From contig JBBIMA010000016.1 in NCBI GenBank assembly GCA_037444625.1, forward strand, positions 4,322 to 68,321: a stretch of DNA of 64,000 nt, written 5' to 3'. Both the position numbers and the translations under genes were made by a program. Position 1 is the stretch's first letter. Every line of letters begins with the position of its first letter. The notes under the pieces are model-generated. The model was not told where the DNA came from, did no database searches, and saw only the letters and a list, made by a program, of their open reading frames with translations. Shown here piece after piece: positions 16,675-24,595 of this stretch. This DNA is from DTHT01 sp037444625 (GTDB taxonomy: Bacteria; Acidobacteriota; Terriglobia; Bryobacterales; Bryobacteraceae).

Positions 16675-17970
16675 TCAGGCGGTGGCCCGCCGATCCATGG
16701 GGACGAAATCCCGCTGCCCGTAGCCCACGTAGAGCTGCCGCGGGCGGGCGATCTTCTGTTCGGGATCGGCCATCAGCTCGTCCCACTGGGCGCACCAGCC
16801 GGTCATACGCGGGATGGCGAACAGCACGGTGAAGATCTCCGGCTTGAAGCCCAGCGCCTGGTAAATGATCCCCGAGTAGAAATCCACGTTGGGATAGAGC
16901 TTGCGCGAGATGAAGTACTCGTCCGACAGGGCGATGCGCTCCAGCTCCAGCGCGATGTCCAGCTTGGGATTCCTTCCGGTGACCTGGAAGACGGCGTCGG
17001 CGGTCTGCTTGATGATCCGGGCGCGCGGATCGTAGTTCTTGTAGATCCGGTGGCCGAAGCCCATCAGCAGGCGCTTGCGATTCTTCACGCCCTCGATGTA
17101 AGCCGGGATATTCTCCACCGAGCCGATCTCGTCCAGCATCTTCAGCACCTGCTCGTTGGCGCCGCCGTGCAGCGGGCCGAACAGAGCGGCGGTGGCGGCG
17201 GCCGCCGAGACGTAGGGGTCGGCTTCCGAGCTGCCCACGCTACGCATGGCGTTGGCGCTGCAATTCTGCTCGTGGTCGGCGTGCAGGATGAACAGCACGT
17301 CGAGGGCGCGCTCCAGCACCGGGTTGGGCTCGTACTTGGCTTCCAGGCCCTTCCAGAGCATGTTCATGAAGTTGCCGGCATAGCTGAGAGTCGGATCCGG
17401 AGCTACGTAGGGCAAGCCGCGGCTGTAACGGTAGGCGTAGGCCGCCAGCGTGGGAACCTTGGCGATCAGCCGGATGATCTGCCGGCGGCGGTTCTCCGCG
17501 TCGCGCACCTTCTTGGCCTCGGGATAGAAGGTGGAGAGGGCGGCCAGCGTGCTGGCCAGCACGGCCATCGGGTGGGCGTCGTAGCGGAAGCCCTCGATGA
17601 TCCTCTTGATGTTCTCCGGGACCGCCAGCTCGGCCGCCACCGCCGCCTCGAACTGCTTGAGTTGTTCGGCCGTGGGCAGCTCGCCGTTCAGGATCAGATA
17701 GGCCACCTCGAGAAACCGGCAGTTCTCGGCCAGTTGCTCGATGGGATAGCCCCGGTAGCGCAGGATGCCGCGATCACCGTCAATGAAGGTGATCGTGCTC
17801 CGGCACGAAGCGGTGTTCATGAACGCCGGATCGTAGCTCATCAGACCGAAGTCCTCCGGGCCGGTCTTGATCTGGCGCAGATCCATGGCCCGGATGGCCC
17901 CGTCTTTGATCGGAATCGTGTAGGTGGTATTGGTGCGGTTATCAGTAATAGTGAGAGTGTCGTTCCCCAT
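16675..17970 (-). CDS. gltA: Citrate synthase
   Basis: 431 residues, the size of the hexameric type II bacterial enzyme. It shows the N-terminal DPAFMNTASCRS region, GDRGILRYRGYPIE, catalytic His in FGPLHGGANEQ, the second His in GFGHRIYKNYDPRA and the aspartate in NVDFYSG. It condenses oxaloacetate and acetyl-CoA at entry to the TCA cycle. It is convergent with the STAS gene and preceded by a long GC-rich leader with its own promoter. Confidence 0.97.
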   Translation of the reverse strand: MGNDTLTITDNRTNTTYTIPIKDGAIRAMDLRQIKTGPEDFGLMSYDPAFMNTASCRSTITFIDGDRGILRYRGYPIEQLAENCRFLEVAYLILNGELPTAEQLKQFEAAVAAELAVPENIKRIIEGFRYDAHPMAVLASTLAALSTFYPEAKKVRDAENRRRQIIRLIAKVPTLAAYAYRYSRGLPYVAPDPTLSYAGNFMNMLWKGLEAKYEPNPVLERALDVLFILHADHEQNCSANAMRSVGSSEADPYVSAAAATAALFGPLHGGANEQVLKMLDEIGSVENIPAYIEGVKNRKRLLMGFGHRIYKNYDPRARIIKQTADAVFQVTGRNPKLDIALELERIALSDEYFISRKLYPNVDFYSGIIYQALGFKPEIFTVLFAIPRMTGWCAQWDELMADPEQKIARPRQLYVGYGQRDFVPMDRRATA

Positions 17971-18118
17971 GGCGTTATCTCTGGGCCGCTCCCGGCGCCG
18001 CGCCGGGGCGGGCTGAAGGGTTATGGCCTTCCCCGGCCGCCGGCGGCCGGGGACCGTTCACTGCCGTCAGGGAACCCGGCGGCCGGCTCGCGCCGTGCGG
18101 CCGCCGCCGAAATTCCAA
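17971..18118 (-). promoter_or_regulatory. Structured 148-nt leader upstream of gltA, possible small RNA
   Basis: From the predicted start near 18118 the minus strand begins GGGTTGG and later carries the complementary CCATAACCC, so a long closed hairpin is possible. Inside it is the perfect GC palindrome CCCCGGCCGCC/GGCGGCCGGGG. The following segment up to the gltA ATG can fold again. It may be the 5' untranslated region of gltA or a separate RNA. In proteobacteria the 6S RNA gene lies just after zapA, as this does, but the foldable part here (about 100-110 nt) is short for 6S and I see no diagnostic 6S bubble. Confidence 0.35.
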
Positions 18119-18124
18119 CCCAAA

Positions 18125-18153
18125 AGATAATGCAGGCGGGGGGCGCGGCGCAA
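18125..18153 (-). promoter_or_regulatory. Sigma-70 promoter upstream of gltA
   Basis: Minus strand: TTGCGC (18148-18153), 17 bp, TTATCT (18125-18130), located in the AT-richer stretch between zapA and gltA. Confidence 0.55.
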
Positions 18154-18194
18154 TAGAGATTTCGGAGTCCTAATTCCTGAACCCCGGCCGCCCC

Positions 18195-18503
18195 TCAGTC
18201 CTCTCCCTGAACCGCCCCTTCCAGCAGCAACCCCAGATCGCGGCTCTTTTCATCCACCCGCCGCTTGAACTCCGCCAGCTCCGCCTCCAGAGCCCGCAGC
18301 CGGTCGGCCAGGTGCAGGCAGGCCAGCACCGCCACACGCAGATTGTCGGCCTGCGGCGAGCGCGCCGCGATCGCCGCCATCAGTTCGTTGACCGAGTCGG
18401 CCAGCTCCTGAATCGCCCTTTCCTCCCCGGCGGCCAGCAACGTGTAGGTCTGATCCAGAATGGTGACCCGGACGGGACGCTTCTGGGGGACGCCCGCGCC
18501 CAT
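18195..18503 (-). CDS. zapA: Cell division protein ZapA
   Basis: 102 residues from the ATG at 18503. The N-terminal half has the ZapA pattern PVRVTILDQTYTLLAAGEE, followed by an amphipathic helix (IQELADSVNELMAAIAARSP) and DNLRVAVLACLHLADRL. The C-terminal half is a coiled coil (LRALEAELAEFKRRVDEKS). ZapA binds FtsZ and bundles protofilaments at the Z-ring. It is the last gene of the rpmI-rplT-zapB-zapA unit, 10 nt after the coiled-coil gene. Confidence 0.88.
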   Translation of the reverse strand: MGAGVPQKRPVRVTILDQTYTLLAAGEERAIQELADSVNELMAAIAARSPQADNLRVAVLACLHLADRLRALEAELAEFKRRVDEKSRDLGLLLEGAVQGED

Positions 18504-18513
18504 CGGCCTGCCC

Positions 18514-18780
18514 TCAAGCGCCGGCCAGCGCGTCAATCTGGCCGAGCAGCTTCTCGATGCGAGCCCGCACCTGGCGCCGCTCCTCGCGCAAGGCTTCCAG
18601 CTCCTCGACCAGCCGCTCCGCCCGCCGGCGGCACTCGGCCGCCTCGCGCAAGGCCGCATCGCGTTCGGCCAAGGCGGCCTGTTTCTCCTGGCGGAGCCGC
18701 GCCACCAGCTCGATGGTCTGGCGAACGCGCTCCTCGAGCGCCTCCAGAGAGACCGCTTCCCGGTCCGCGGGCGAACTCAT
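18514..18780 (-). CDS. Small coiled-coil protein, ZapB-like
   Basis: 88 residues, almost wholly heptad-repeat coiled coil rich in Glu, Arg, Leu and Ala (LEERVRQTIELVARLRQE through ARIEKLLGQIDAL). There is no signal peptide and no recognisable enzyme motif. The start codon overlaps the rplT stop (ATGA). Position directly before zapA and the size match the ZapB family, a Z-ring coiled-coil partner of ZapA. This assignment rests on context and coiled-coil character, not on conserved residues. Confidence 0.65.
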   Translation of the reverse strand: MSSPADREAVSLEALEERVRQTIELVARLRQEKQAALAERDAALREAAECRRRAERLVEELEALREERRQVRARIEKLLGQIDALAGA

Positions 18781-19145
18781 GAGCCTGCCTTCGCGAGTTG
18801 AAGCCGGGCCTTCTCGACCAGGGCCGCGAAGGCCGCCTGGTCGGTGACCGCCATCTCGGCCAGCATCTTCCGGTTCAGCTCGACTCCGGCCGCTTTCAGC
18901 GCGCCGATGAACTTGCTGTAGGAGACGCCGAGCTGCCGGCAGGCGGCGTTGATGCGGGTGATCCAGAGGCTCCGGAAATCCCGCTTGCGCTGCTTGCGCC
19001 CTCGGTAGGCGTAGCGGAGCGCTTTTTGAACCGCCAGTCTGGCCGCCCGGTGCAGCTTGCTCTTGGTGAGGAACTGTCCTTTGGCGGCCTTGAGCACTTT
19101 ACGCCGCGCCGCGCGGCGTTTGGGTCCTCGTTTGACTCGGGGCAC
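18777..19145 (-). CDS. rplT: 50S ribosomal protein L20
   Basis: 122 residues starting at GTG 19145 with an excellent AGGAGG 7 nt upstream; the sequence PRVKRGPKRRAARRKVLKAA is the conserved L20 N-terminus. The body matches L20 throughout (YAYRGRKQRKRDFRSLWITR, then GVSYSKFIGALK). In many bacteria L20 also represses its own operon by binding an mRNA structure. It follows rpmI as usual, but pheS-pheT, which commonly come next, are replaced by zapB-zapA. Confidence 0.97.
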   Translation of the reverse strand: MPRVKRGPKRRAARRKVLKAAKGQFLTKSKLHRAARLAVQKALRYAYRGRKQRKRDFRSLWITRINAACRQLGVSYSKFIGALKAAGVELNRKMLAEMAVTDQAAFAALVEKARLQLAKAGS

Positions 19146-19164
19146 GTTTTCCTCCTGGGAATCG

Positions 19165-19182
19165 GCCCTTGCGTGCAAGGGC
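19165..19182 (-). promoter_or_regulatory. Hairpin in front of the rplT ribosome-binding site, candidate L20 operator
   Basis: In the unusually long 136-nt rpmI-rplT gap, the perfect stem GCCCTTG/CAAGGGC with a 4-nt loop lies 8 nt upstream of the AGGAGG of rplT. L20 is known in other bacteria to bind structured mRNA and repress translation; here that is inference from position only. Confidence 0.35.
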
Positions 19183-19281
19183 TTCGGGGCGGATCGGGCA
19201 CGTGCCGCGCGCTCCGTCCGCGCCCTCGGCGGTCAGGCCGGCTCTCCGGCTCGCCGCCTTCCGCGGGCGACCCGCTCGCCT

Positions 19282-19476
19282 TCAGTAAGGCAGCATCCGC
19301 TTAAGCGCCGCGCGGTCGGCGCCTTCGACCAGCGTCGCCTGACCCAGCCGGCGCTTGCGTGCCCGGCTCTTGGAAGTCAGTATGTGCCGGGCGAAGGCGC
19401 GCCGCCGCATCAGCTTGCCGGCCCCGGTCTTCTTGAAGCGCTTCGAGGCGCCCTTGTGGGTCTTCAATTTCGGCAT
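19282..19476 (-). CDS. rpmI: 50S ribosomal protein L35
   Basis: 64 residues from the ATG at 19476: KLKTHKGASKRFKKTGAGK at the N-terminus, RRRAFARHILTSKSRARKR in the middle and a VEGADRAALKRMLPY end. This is a standard L35. Its usual upstream neighbour infC is absent; csm5 of the CRISPR effector operon ends 109 bp upstream on the same strand. Confidence 0.97.
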   Translation of the reverse strand: MPKLKTHKGASKRFKKTGAGKLMRRRAFARHILTSKSRARKRRLGQATLVEGADRAALKRMLPY

Positions 19477-19535
19477 GGATCGCTGTCCCGAACCGCAGGG
19501 CGGGTTGCTTTGGCCGCGGTGTCTTGAAAACAACC

Positions 19536-19544
19536 ACTATATCA
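19536..19544 (-). promoter_or_regulatory. Extended -10 promoter of rpmI-rplT-zapB-zapA
   Basis: The minus strand reads TGATATAGT, an extended -10. The predicted start near 19529 gives a leader of about 53 nt before the rpmI ATG. It shows that the ribosomal genes do not need read-through from the csm operon. Confidence 0.5.
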
Positions 19545-19584
19545 CAGGCGGCGGACCGGCGCCGTCCCGCCTTGCCTGCCCGCC

Positions 19585-20733
19585 TCAGGCCCCGTCCGCC
19601 AGCTCCAGCAGGGCCCAGCCCGGCAGCGCCGCCGGCTGGTTGTTCAAGAAAACGATGCGCCGCGTCTTGGGGAACGGCAGGCCCGGACGGATGGCGCGCG
19701 CATACAGCGGCGACTGCGCCAGCGTCTGACGCCACGCCTCCGATTCGGTCTCCAGCCATCCGGTCTTGGCCAGCAGGCCGCTGCCCCAGCCGATCGCCAG
19801 CAGGCACGCGCGGCGCCCGTCGGCCGGCAGGCGCGCCGCCACGCCTTCCAGGTTCATCGCCAGCAGCGTCAAGCCCGCCTGGCCGGCGTACTGCCGGTGG
19901 ATCTCCAGCAGACGGGCGGCGTAGGCGTTGGCGGCCGCCAGCAGGGCGGCCGTATCCACCGGCTCTCGCCAGCCCAGGGCGCGCCGAATCTCGGGCCCGC
20001 TCAGGTAGGCGTTTTCGGTCCATTCCCCTTCGAAGACCGTTCCCGGGGCGGCCATTTCGGCAAACAGGGGCGTGCTCTCTTCCACACGCCGGGCCTCGAC
20101 GGAGCCCCGCGGGGCCTGCTTCCAGGCCAGCTCGAGCCGCCCGCCGCGCGGCTCCAGCGTCGAGACCCGGAGCAGGTAAATCTTCAGCGAGGCCGGCGGG
20201 ACCGGACGGGAATCGGAGATCTTCACCGCCCGCATGAGGCTGGTCGCCGAGCCGCCCAAGGCTTCCTGCTCGGCCGGCTCGCCCGGGCGGCGTGCGGGGC
20301 GCTCAGCTTCGGCGGCCGCCAGCCGAGCCGGCAGGCTCTCTTTCCAGCGCTCGAACAGCATGCCGGTGCGCAACGCCCCCTTGATCGCGCTGCCGGGAAG
20401 GTAAGGCCCCTCCGGACCGCAAACAAAGGTGGGAATCTGAAGGCTCTCGCCCTTAGCCCGCTCCCAATAGCCGGTCGAGGAGGGGTGCTCGAAGGGGATC
20501 CGCCGGTCGGCGAAGTTTTGGGCGAAGCCGCCCCAGGATCCGAAGTCCAGCTTGTCGGCGCGGCGGAGCTGCGCCAGGTAGCCTTCCAGCCGGGGCCCTT
20601 TGGCCAGAAGCCGGAAGATGCGGCGCTGGTCGAGCACGTTGACCTGGTCGCGCCACACCATGTAATCCACCGGCGAGAGTTTTCGGCCGTCGCCCACCAG
20701 CACGGGCGTCAGGCAGGTCAAACGGTATCTCAT
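19585..20733 (-). CDS. csm5: Type III CRISPR RAMP protein Csm5
   Basis: 382 residues. It starts with the RAMP/Csm5 pattern YRLTCLTPVLVGDGRKLSPVDYMV. The second diagnostic motif, YLPGSAIKGALRTGMLFERW, lies at about 113-132. Csm5 caps the 3' end of the crRNA in the Csm complex and recruits maturation nucleases. It is the last gene of the operon and its start overlaps the csm4 stop (ATGA). Csm5 contacts the crRNA 3' end, so its retention argues that the complex still uses crRNA. None is encoded nearby. Confidence 0.88.
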   Translation of the reverse strand: MRYRLTCLTPVLVGDGRKLSPVDYMVWRDQVNVLDQRRIFRLLAKGPRLEGYLAQLRRADKLDFGSWGGFAQNFADRRIPFEHPSSTGYWERAKGESLQIPTFVCGPEGPYLPGSAIKGALRTGMLFERWKESLPARLAAAEAERPARRPGEPAEQEALGGSATSLMRAVKISDSRPVPPASLKIYLLRVSTLEPRGGRLELAWKQAPRGSVEARRVEESTPLFAEMAAPGTVFEGEWTENAYLSGPEIRRALGWREPVDTAALLAAANAYAARLLEIHRQYAGQAGLTLLAMNLEGVAARLPADGRRACLLAIGWGSGLLAKTGWLETESEAWRQTLAQSPLYARAIRPGLPFPKTRRIVFLNNQPAALPGWALLELADGA

Positions 20734-21776
20734 ACGCCCCCCGGTGACCGCTCAGCCGCGGGCGGCGCGGGAATGCGCACCGCCAGCGCCAACCCCGACC
20801 GATAGGCCGGGTGCGGGAAACCCTCAGGGGCCACGTCACGCGCCGTTCCGCGGGGCGGGGCCGCGGCCCACAGCACAGAGCCTTCGCTTACCATGCGCAG
20901 GAACTTCTTGCTTGCCCCCCAACCGTGGGGGCTCTCCAGGCGGCCGCCGCGCGTGAGCAGCGAGTAGCGCGAGCGCTGCCAGTCCACGGCGTCTCCTTCG
21001 TCCGGCACGAACAGCGACAGCAGCCAATAGGTGCCGGGGCCGCTCGCCTCCCCATCCGCTCCCGCACAGGTCAGGATCGTTCCCGGCAGCTCCGCCTCAA
21101 TGAACTCCGGCGCCGCCGACCGGCCCCAGCCCAGGGATCGCTCCCCGCCCAACCCCGTATCGGCCAGCCAGCGCAGCGCACCCCGCACCGGATCGCTCCA
21201 GCGGGCCCAGGCCTGCTCGTCGGCAAATCCCACCACCGCCCACATCCCGCCGCCATCGGCGAATTCCAGGCAGGCGGTGCTGTGCGCCAGCACGTGGCCG
21301 CCCAGCCGGTCCACCGCCGCCCGGCTCCGCCGGCTCGGACGGAAAGGCCCCGGGGCGGAGAAAGGGATGCCCGCCGGCATCAAGCACTGGCTCGGCCCGT
21401 CCAGCGTCCAACCCTCCTCCTCGGGAGCCTTGCCGGCCAGCAGATCGTTCACCAGCGACAAGGGCACGAAGCGTGCCGCCTCCCAGCGAACCCTGGCCGA
21501 GGGCGGCGGCGGCCAGAGCGTCCGGGGCGGGGCGACGAAGTGCACCTCGTCCAGGTAGGGGAAACAAGAGCTCAGGGTGACCGCCGGCGGGCCGGCGCTG
21601 CGGGCGGTGGCTTCCAGCCAGGCCTCCAGCTCTCCCAGGCGAGCGAAGGCCTGCGTCATGGCGGAGAAAAAGCTGTCGCTGTGATAGAGGAACTCGACCG
21701 TGTCCCGAGCCCCGGAGTCCGGCCCGATGCGCCACGGGCCGGCGGGCCGGAAGCGAACCACCAGCGCAGGCTGCAT
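20730..21776 (-). CDS. csm4: Type III CRISPR RAMP protein Csm4
   Basis: 348 residues from the ATG at 21776, 2 nt after the csm3 stop. The Csm4 pattern is visible: an N-terminal RAMP strand (ALVVRFRPAGPWRIG), the YHSDSFFSAM motif at about 30-40, and the glycine-rich loop TGLGGERSLGWGR at about 225. Csm4 is the Cas5-like subunit that holds the 5' tag of the crRNA and docks Cas10. Confidence 0.87.
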   Translation of the reverse strand: MQPALVVRFRPAGPWRIGPDSGARDTVEFLYHSDSFFSAMTQAFARLGELEAWLEATARSAGPPAVTLSSCFPYLDEVHFVAPPRTLWPPPPSARVRWEAARFVPLSLVNDLLAGKAPEEEGWTLDGPSQCLMPAGIPFSAPGPFRPSRRSRAAVDRLGGHVLAHSTACLEFADGGGMWAVVGFADEQAWARWSDPVRGALRWLADTGLGGERSLGWGRSAAPEFIEAELPGTILTCAGADGEASGPGTYWLLSLFVPDEGDAVDWQRSRYSLLTRGGRLESPHGWGASKKFLRMVSEGSVLWAAAPPRGTARDVAPEGFPHPAYRSGLALAVRIPAPPAAERSPGGV

Positions 21777-21778
21777 GG

Positions 21779-22615
21779 CTAGGGGGCCAGCTTCAGGCTC
21801 AGGCCGTCTTCCAGGGCCAGGGCTTGCAGGGCCGCCAGGTCCGCCTTGGCGATCAGCTCCAGTTCCGGGCCGCCCGCGCCGTAATAGCTCCGGTTGCGCC
21901 ACAGCAGCCTCAGGTTGGCGAAGCGCACGCGGCCGCTGCCTCGGGAGCCGCCGCCTCCCAGCGCGTCATCCTCCAGCAGGCGCAAGCCCTCCAGCAGACG
22001 GGCCAGCAGGGCCTTGTCCTCCTCGCACAGCACGTCGAGCACGAAGCGCACCCGGAAGCGCGCCCCTGCCGGAACGCGTTCCAACGTGCGCGGATTGGCC
22101 TGAGAGGTGATCCGGTCTATGGCGTTCTCGCTCTTGACTTCGGTCAGCTCGTCGTCCAGGTTCTCGCGCATCTGGGGCGTGATGCTGTCGGGATCCAGCG
22201 GCGCGTCGCACACCGTCAGGCGGGCCGGAGTGGCGTGGCTGGATTCCAGGGGCTCGCCCTGCACGCGCTCCATGCGGCCCGGGTTCCGCCCGAACAGCAG
22301 GCAGATCTCATCGTCCGGGCGGTCGCTCTGGTGGATGCGCACCTCCTGCCCCTTACGCCGGGACAGGTAGACCAGCTCGGAGGGCGTCGCCAGCCCGGAG
22401 GCCTGCTCCAACAGGGCCCGCAGTTTCCCCCGCAGCGAACTGCCCGGCACGTAGGGCCGCCCAAAGGCGTCCTTGACCACCGGATTGTCGGCCCCGCCGA
22501 TCTCCAGCGAGCCCTTGCCCGCCCCGATGTGCAGGCCGGTCTCGCAATGCAGCTCGCCCTCCAGAATCAGCTTGCCCAGAAATTTCAACTCGGTCTGGCT
22601 CGTGTGCGCGCTCAT
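21779..22615 (-). CDS. csm3: Type III CRISPR backbone RAMP nuclease Csm3
   Basis: 278 residues, the normal Csm3 length. Near the N-terminus is GLHIGAGKGSLEIGG followed by ADNPVVKD; the aspartate at 43 aligns with the catalytic Asp (D32/D33 of characterised Csm3) that cuts target RNA every six nucleotides. The next motif, YVPGSSLRGKLRALLE, is the RAMP helix. The C-terminal G-rich segment GGGGSRGSGRVRF is also typical. The backbone is therefore predicted to be an active RNase. Confidence 0.93.
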   Translation of the reverse strand: MSAHTSQTELKFLGKLILEGELHCETGLHIGAGKGSLEIGGADNPVVKDAFGRPYVPGSSLRGKLRALLEQASGLATPSELVYLSRRKGQEVRIHQSDRPDDEICLLFGRNPGRMERVQGEPLESSHATPARLTVCDAPLDPDSITPQMRENLDDELTEVKSENAIDRITSQANPRTLERVPAGARFRVRFVLDVLCEEDKALLARLLEGLRLLEDDALGGGGSRGSGRVRFANLRLLWRNRSYYGAGGPELELIAKADLAALQALALEDGLSLKLAP

Positions 22616-22621
22616 GCTTCC

Positions 22622-23101
22622 TCACTCGTTGTAAGCCACGATGGCCTCGAACAGATCCCGAAATCGCTCGTAGCCGCGCGGATCGTTCTTGCGGGTCACC
22701 TGGAGCAGCAGCCGCTCGAGCGTGTCCAGGCTGCGCAGGGAATGCCGCGCGATGGTGTAGGCCAGCCGGGCCCGCAGCATGACGAACTGGTGCTGGCGCT
22801 CGCTTTCCGGCGCGCGGCAGGCGCGGCGCACCGCGTTGTACAGCCGCCGGAGCTGGCTCTTGGTGCCCGAATCCATGTCGCGCATCCGGCTCACCACGCT
22901 GTGCGCCTGGTTGTCCAGATACAGGCTGTCGTTGATCAGCTTGTCCAGGTCAATCTCGGGCGGCCCTTCGGGACGTCCGCGCTCGGGACGGCCTTCGCCC
23001 CGCCCGGCGGACTCTCTGGCGCCGCCCTCGCGCGGGCCGCGGCCTTCGCGCGGCCCGCCGGAGGAACGGCTCCGGGCCTCTTGCTGAACTTCAGTTGCCA
23101 T
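22622..23101 (-). CDS. csm2: Type III CRISPR small subunit Csm2 with RG-rich N-terminal extension
   Basis: 159 residues from the ATG at 23101, whose first base is also the last base of the cas10 stop (TGATG). Residues about 55-159 are helical and match Csm2: LDKLINDSLYLDNQAHSVV, then SQLRRLYNAVRRA and a YERFRDLFEAIVAYNE end. Typical Csm2 proteins are about 120-150 residues. Here the first 50 are a disordered, highly charged region of repeated GPREGRG/RGEGRPERG units. That tail may bind RNA or other proteins, but this is inference. Confidence 0.85.
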   Translation of the reverse strand: MATEVQQEARSRSSGGPREGRGPREGGARESAGRGEGRPERGRPEGPPEIDLDKLINDSLYLDNQAHSVVSRMRDMDSGTKSQLRRLYNAVRRACRAPESERQHQFVMLRARLAYTIARHSLRSLDTLERLLLQVTRKNDPRGYERFRDLFEAIVAYNE

Positions 23102-24567
23102 CACTGCACCTCGGTGATCAGTCGCGCCCATTCCAGCGCCACCAGCCCGGCCGGGCGCAGGCGGATTTGAGCCGCTCCGCGCCCGCTGAGCTCGCTGGCC
23201 AGATGGGCGCGCAGCTTCTGCACTTCGCGCTCGCGCGCTCCGGCCAGCACCCGGTTCAGGCGACGCTGGAATCTCCAGGGTTTCTCCAGCGGTTCGGCCT
23301 GGGTTGTCAGACCCCAAGGCCCCTTGCGGTAAAAGCGGGTCAGTTCGTTCAGCAGATGGCGGGAGGCCGCCGCCTCGCCCGCCATCCGCACCAGCGTGTC
23401 CTTCAACTCGGCCGCATCCGCCAGTTGCTTCCACTCCAGCGTGCGGCCCAGATAATAGAGGCAATCCTTGTCGGCCGCCTTGGCCAGATCCAGCAGGCGC
23501 CCGGCCTCCCGGTAGACGTCGGCCAGGGTGGCTTCCGGGGAGGGGGCCAGGGCGATGGCCATCGAGATCGTCTTGCCCTCCGGGCCGGGAAACTCCTTGA
23601 GGTTCTCCTCGCTGAAGCGATGGAACAGCCGCTGCATCTCACGCGCCAGCGGGGCCAGGGCATCCCAGGCGCCGTAGAGGGCGAAGTCGTCTCCGCCCGT
23701 GTAAAGAATCGTCACCTTGCGCCAGAACTCGGGCTGCGAACAAAGCACCTCCAGCTCGCCGGCGAAAAACTGCCGGTAGAGGATGGAAAGCTGAACGTGC
23801 TCCTCGATGGTCTGGGCGCGCCGCATGCGGATGCGGTAGTTGTCGGCGTCGCCCCGCAACACGCCCCAGAGCGGCCGGCCCTGGGAGCGGGCGGCCAGGG
23901 TTTCCAGGTCCGCCGGGGCGTGCCCGTCCTCGCTGGGCGCGGTGTGGCGGGCCAGCACGAGGGCCTCCGCCGCCCGCCCGGGCGCCAGGCTCCAGTAATG
24001 CTTGCCGGGGCCGGGCGTGATGCGCGCCGGCGCTTCGGGCTGCCAGCCTACGCCTTCGGCCTCCCAAAGCGTCCGGCCCAGTTCGGCGAAGTACTCATCC
24101 TCCCCGGCGGGTGCGTAGGCGGCGAACGGCTCGAACCACTGTTCCGGCCGGCCGCAGGCTTCGGTCCGCCGGCGCTCGAATTCCTCCAGCAGGCGCCGCC
24201 GCACCACGCTCCAGTCGCCCAGATTCTCGGTAGCCGCCCAGAGCAGGTGGAGCTGCCCGCCGCTGGTCTGCTCAACGGCCTGAGCGGCGGAGTCGAGAAA
24301 CTGGCGGGCGGCCGGTCCGGCCTCGCCCGGCAGCACCAGCAGGAACTGGCCGCCGCCGCTGGATCCCAATAGGATCCTGGGCAAGCCGAGCTCGGCCAGC
24401 AAAGCGCGCGGGATCACCTCGGTCAGCAAGCTTATCCAGTGCGACCGCCCGGCCAGCAAGTGCTGCCAGCCCGGGCCGGCCGCTTCGGAGGCTGCAGGCG
24501 CAGGCGGCCGGAGCAGGAACTCCTCGATGCCCGCAAGTTGCCCCACCACCAGAAGCTGGACGGACAT
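23101..24567 (-). CDS. cas10: Cas10/Csm1-type large subunit lacking the HD nuclease domain
   Basis: 488 residues, against about 700-850 for usual Csm1. The chain starts directly in the first palm-like domain (LLVVGQLAGIEEFLLR, then ISLLTEVIPRALLAELGLP). The second palm has GVLRGDADNYRIRMR at about 235-248 and the cyclase motif GGDD at 291-294 in ILYTGGDDFALYG. A helical C-terminal domain follows (SRHLLNELTRFYRKG). No HD motif and no Cys4 zinc finger are seen. The intact GGDD predicts cyclic oligoadenylate synthesis on target RNA binding, while ssDNA cutting should be absent. No CARF effector is encoded in the window to receive the signal. It is the first gene of the csm operon. Confidence 0.88.
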   Translation of the reverse strand: MSVQLLVVGQLAGIEEFLLRPPAPAASEAAGPGWQHLLAGRSHWISLLTEVIPRALLAELGLPRILLGSSGGGQFLLVLPGEAGPAARQFLDSAAQAVEQTSGGQLHLLWAATENLGDWSVVRRRLLEEFERRRTEACGRPEQWFEPFAAYAPAGEDEYFAELGRTLWEAEGVGWQPEAPARITPGPGKHYWSLAPGRAAEALVLARHTAPSEDGHAPADLETLAARSQGRPLWGVLRGDADNYRIRMRRAQTIEEHVQLSILYRQFFAGELEVLCSQPEFWRKVTILYTGGDDFALYGAWDALAPLAREMQRLFHRFSEENLKEFPGPEGKTISMAIALAPSPEATLADVYREAGRLLDLAKAADKDCLYYLGRTLEWKQLADAAELKDTLVRMAGEAAASRHLLNELTRFYRKGPWGLTTQAEPLEKPWRFQRRLNRVLAGAREREVQKLRAHLASELSGRGAAQIRLRPAGLVALEWARLITEVQ

Positions 24568-24595
24568 GGGAGATTCGGACCCTTCGAAACCGCTC

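Noticed and set aside
17971..18118. 6S RNA as a firm call
   Set aside because: Position after zapA is suggestive, but the foldable segment is too short and lacks a recognisable central bubble.
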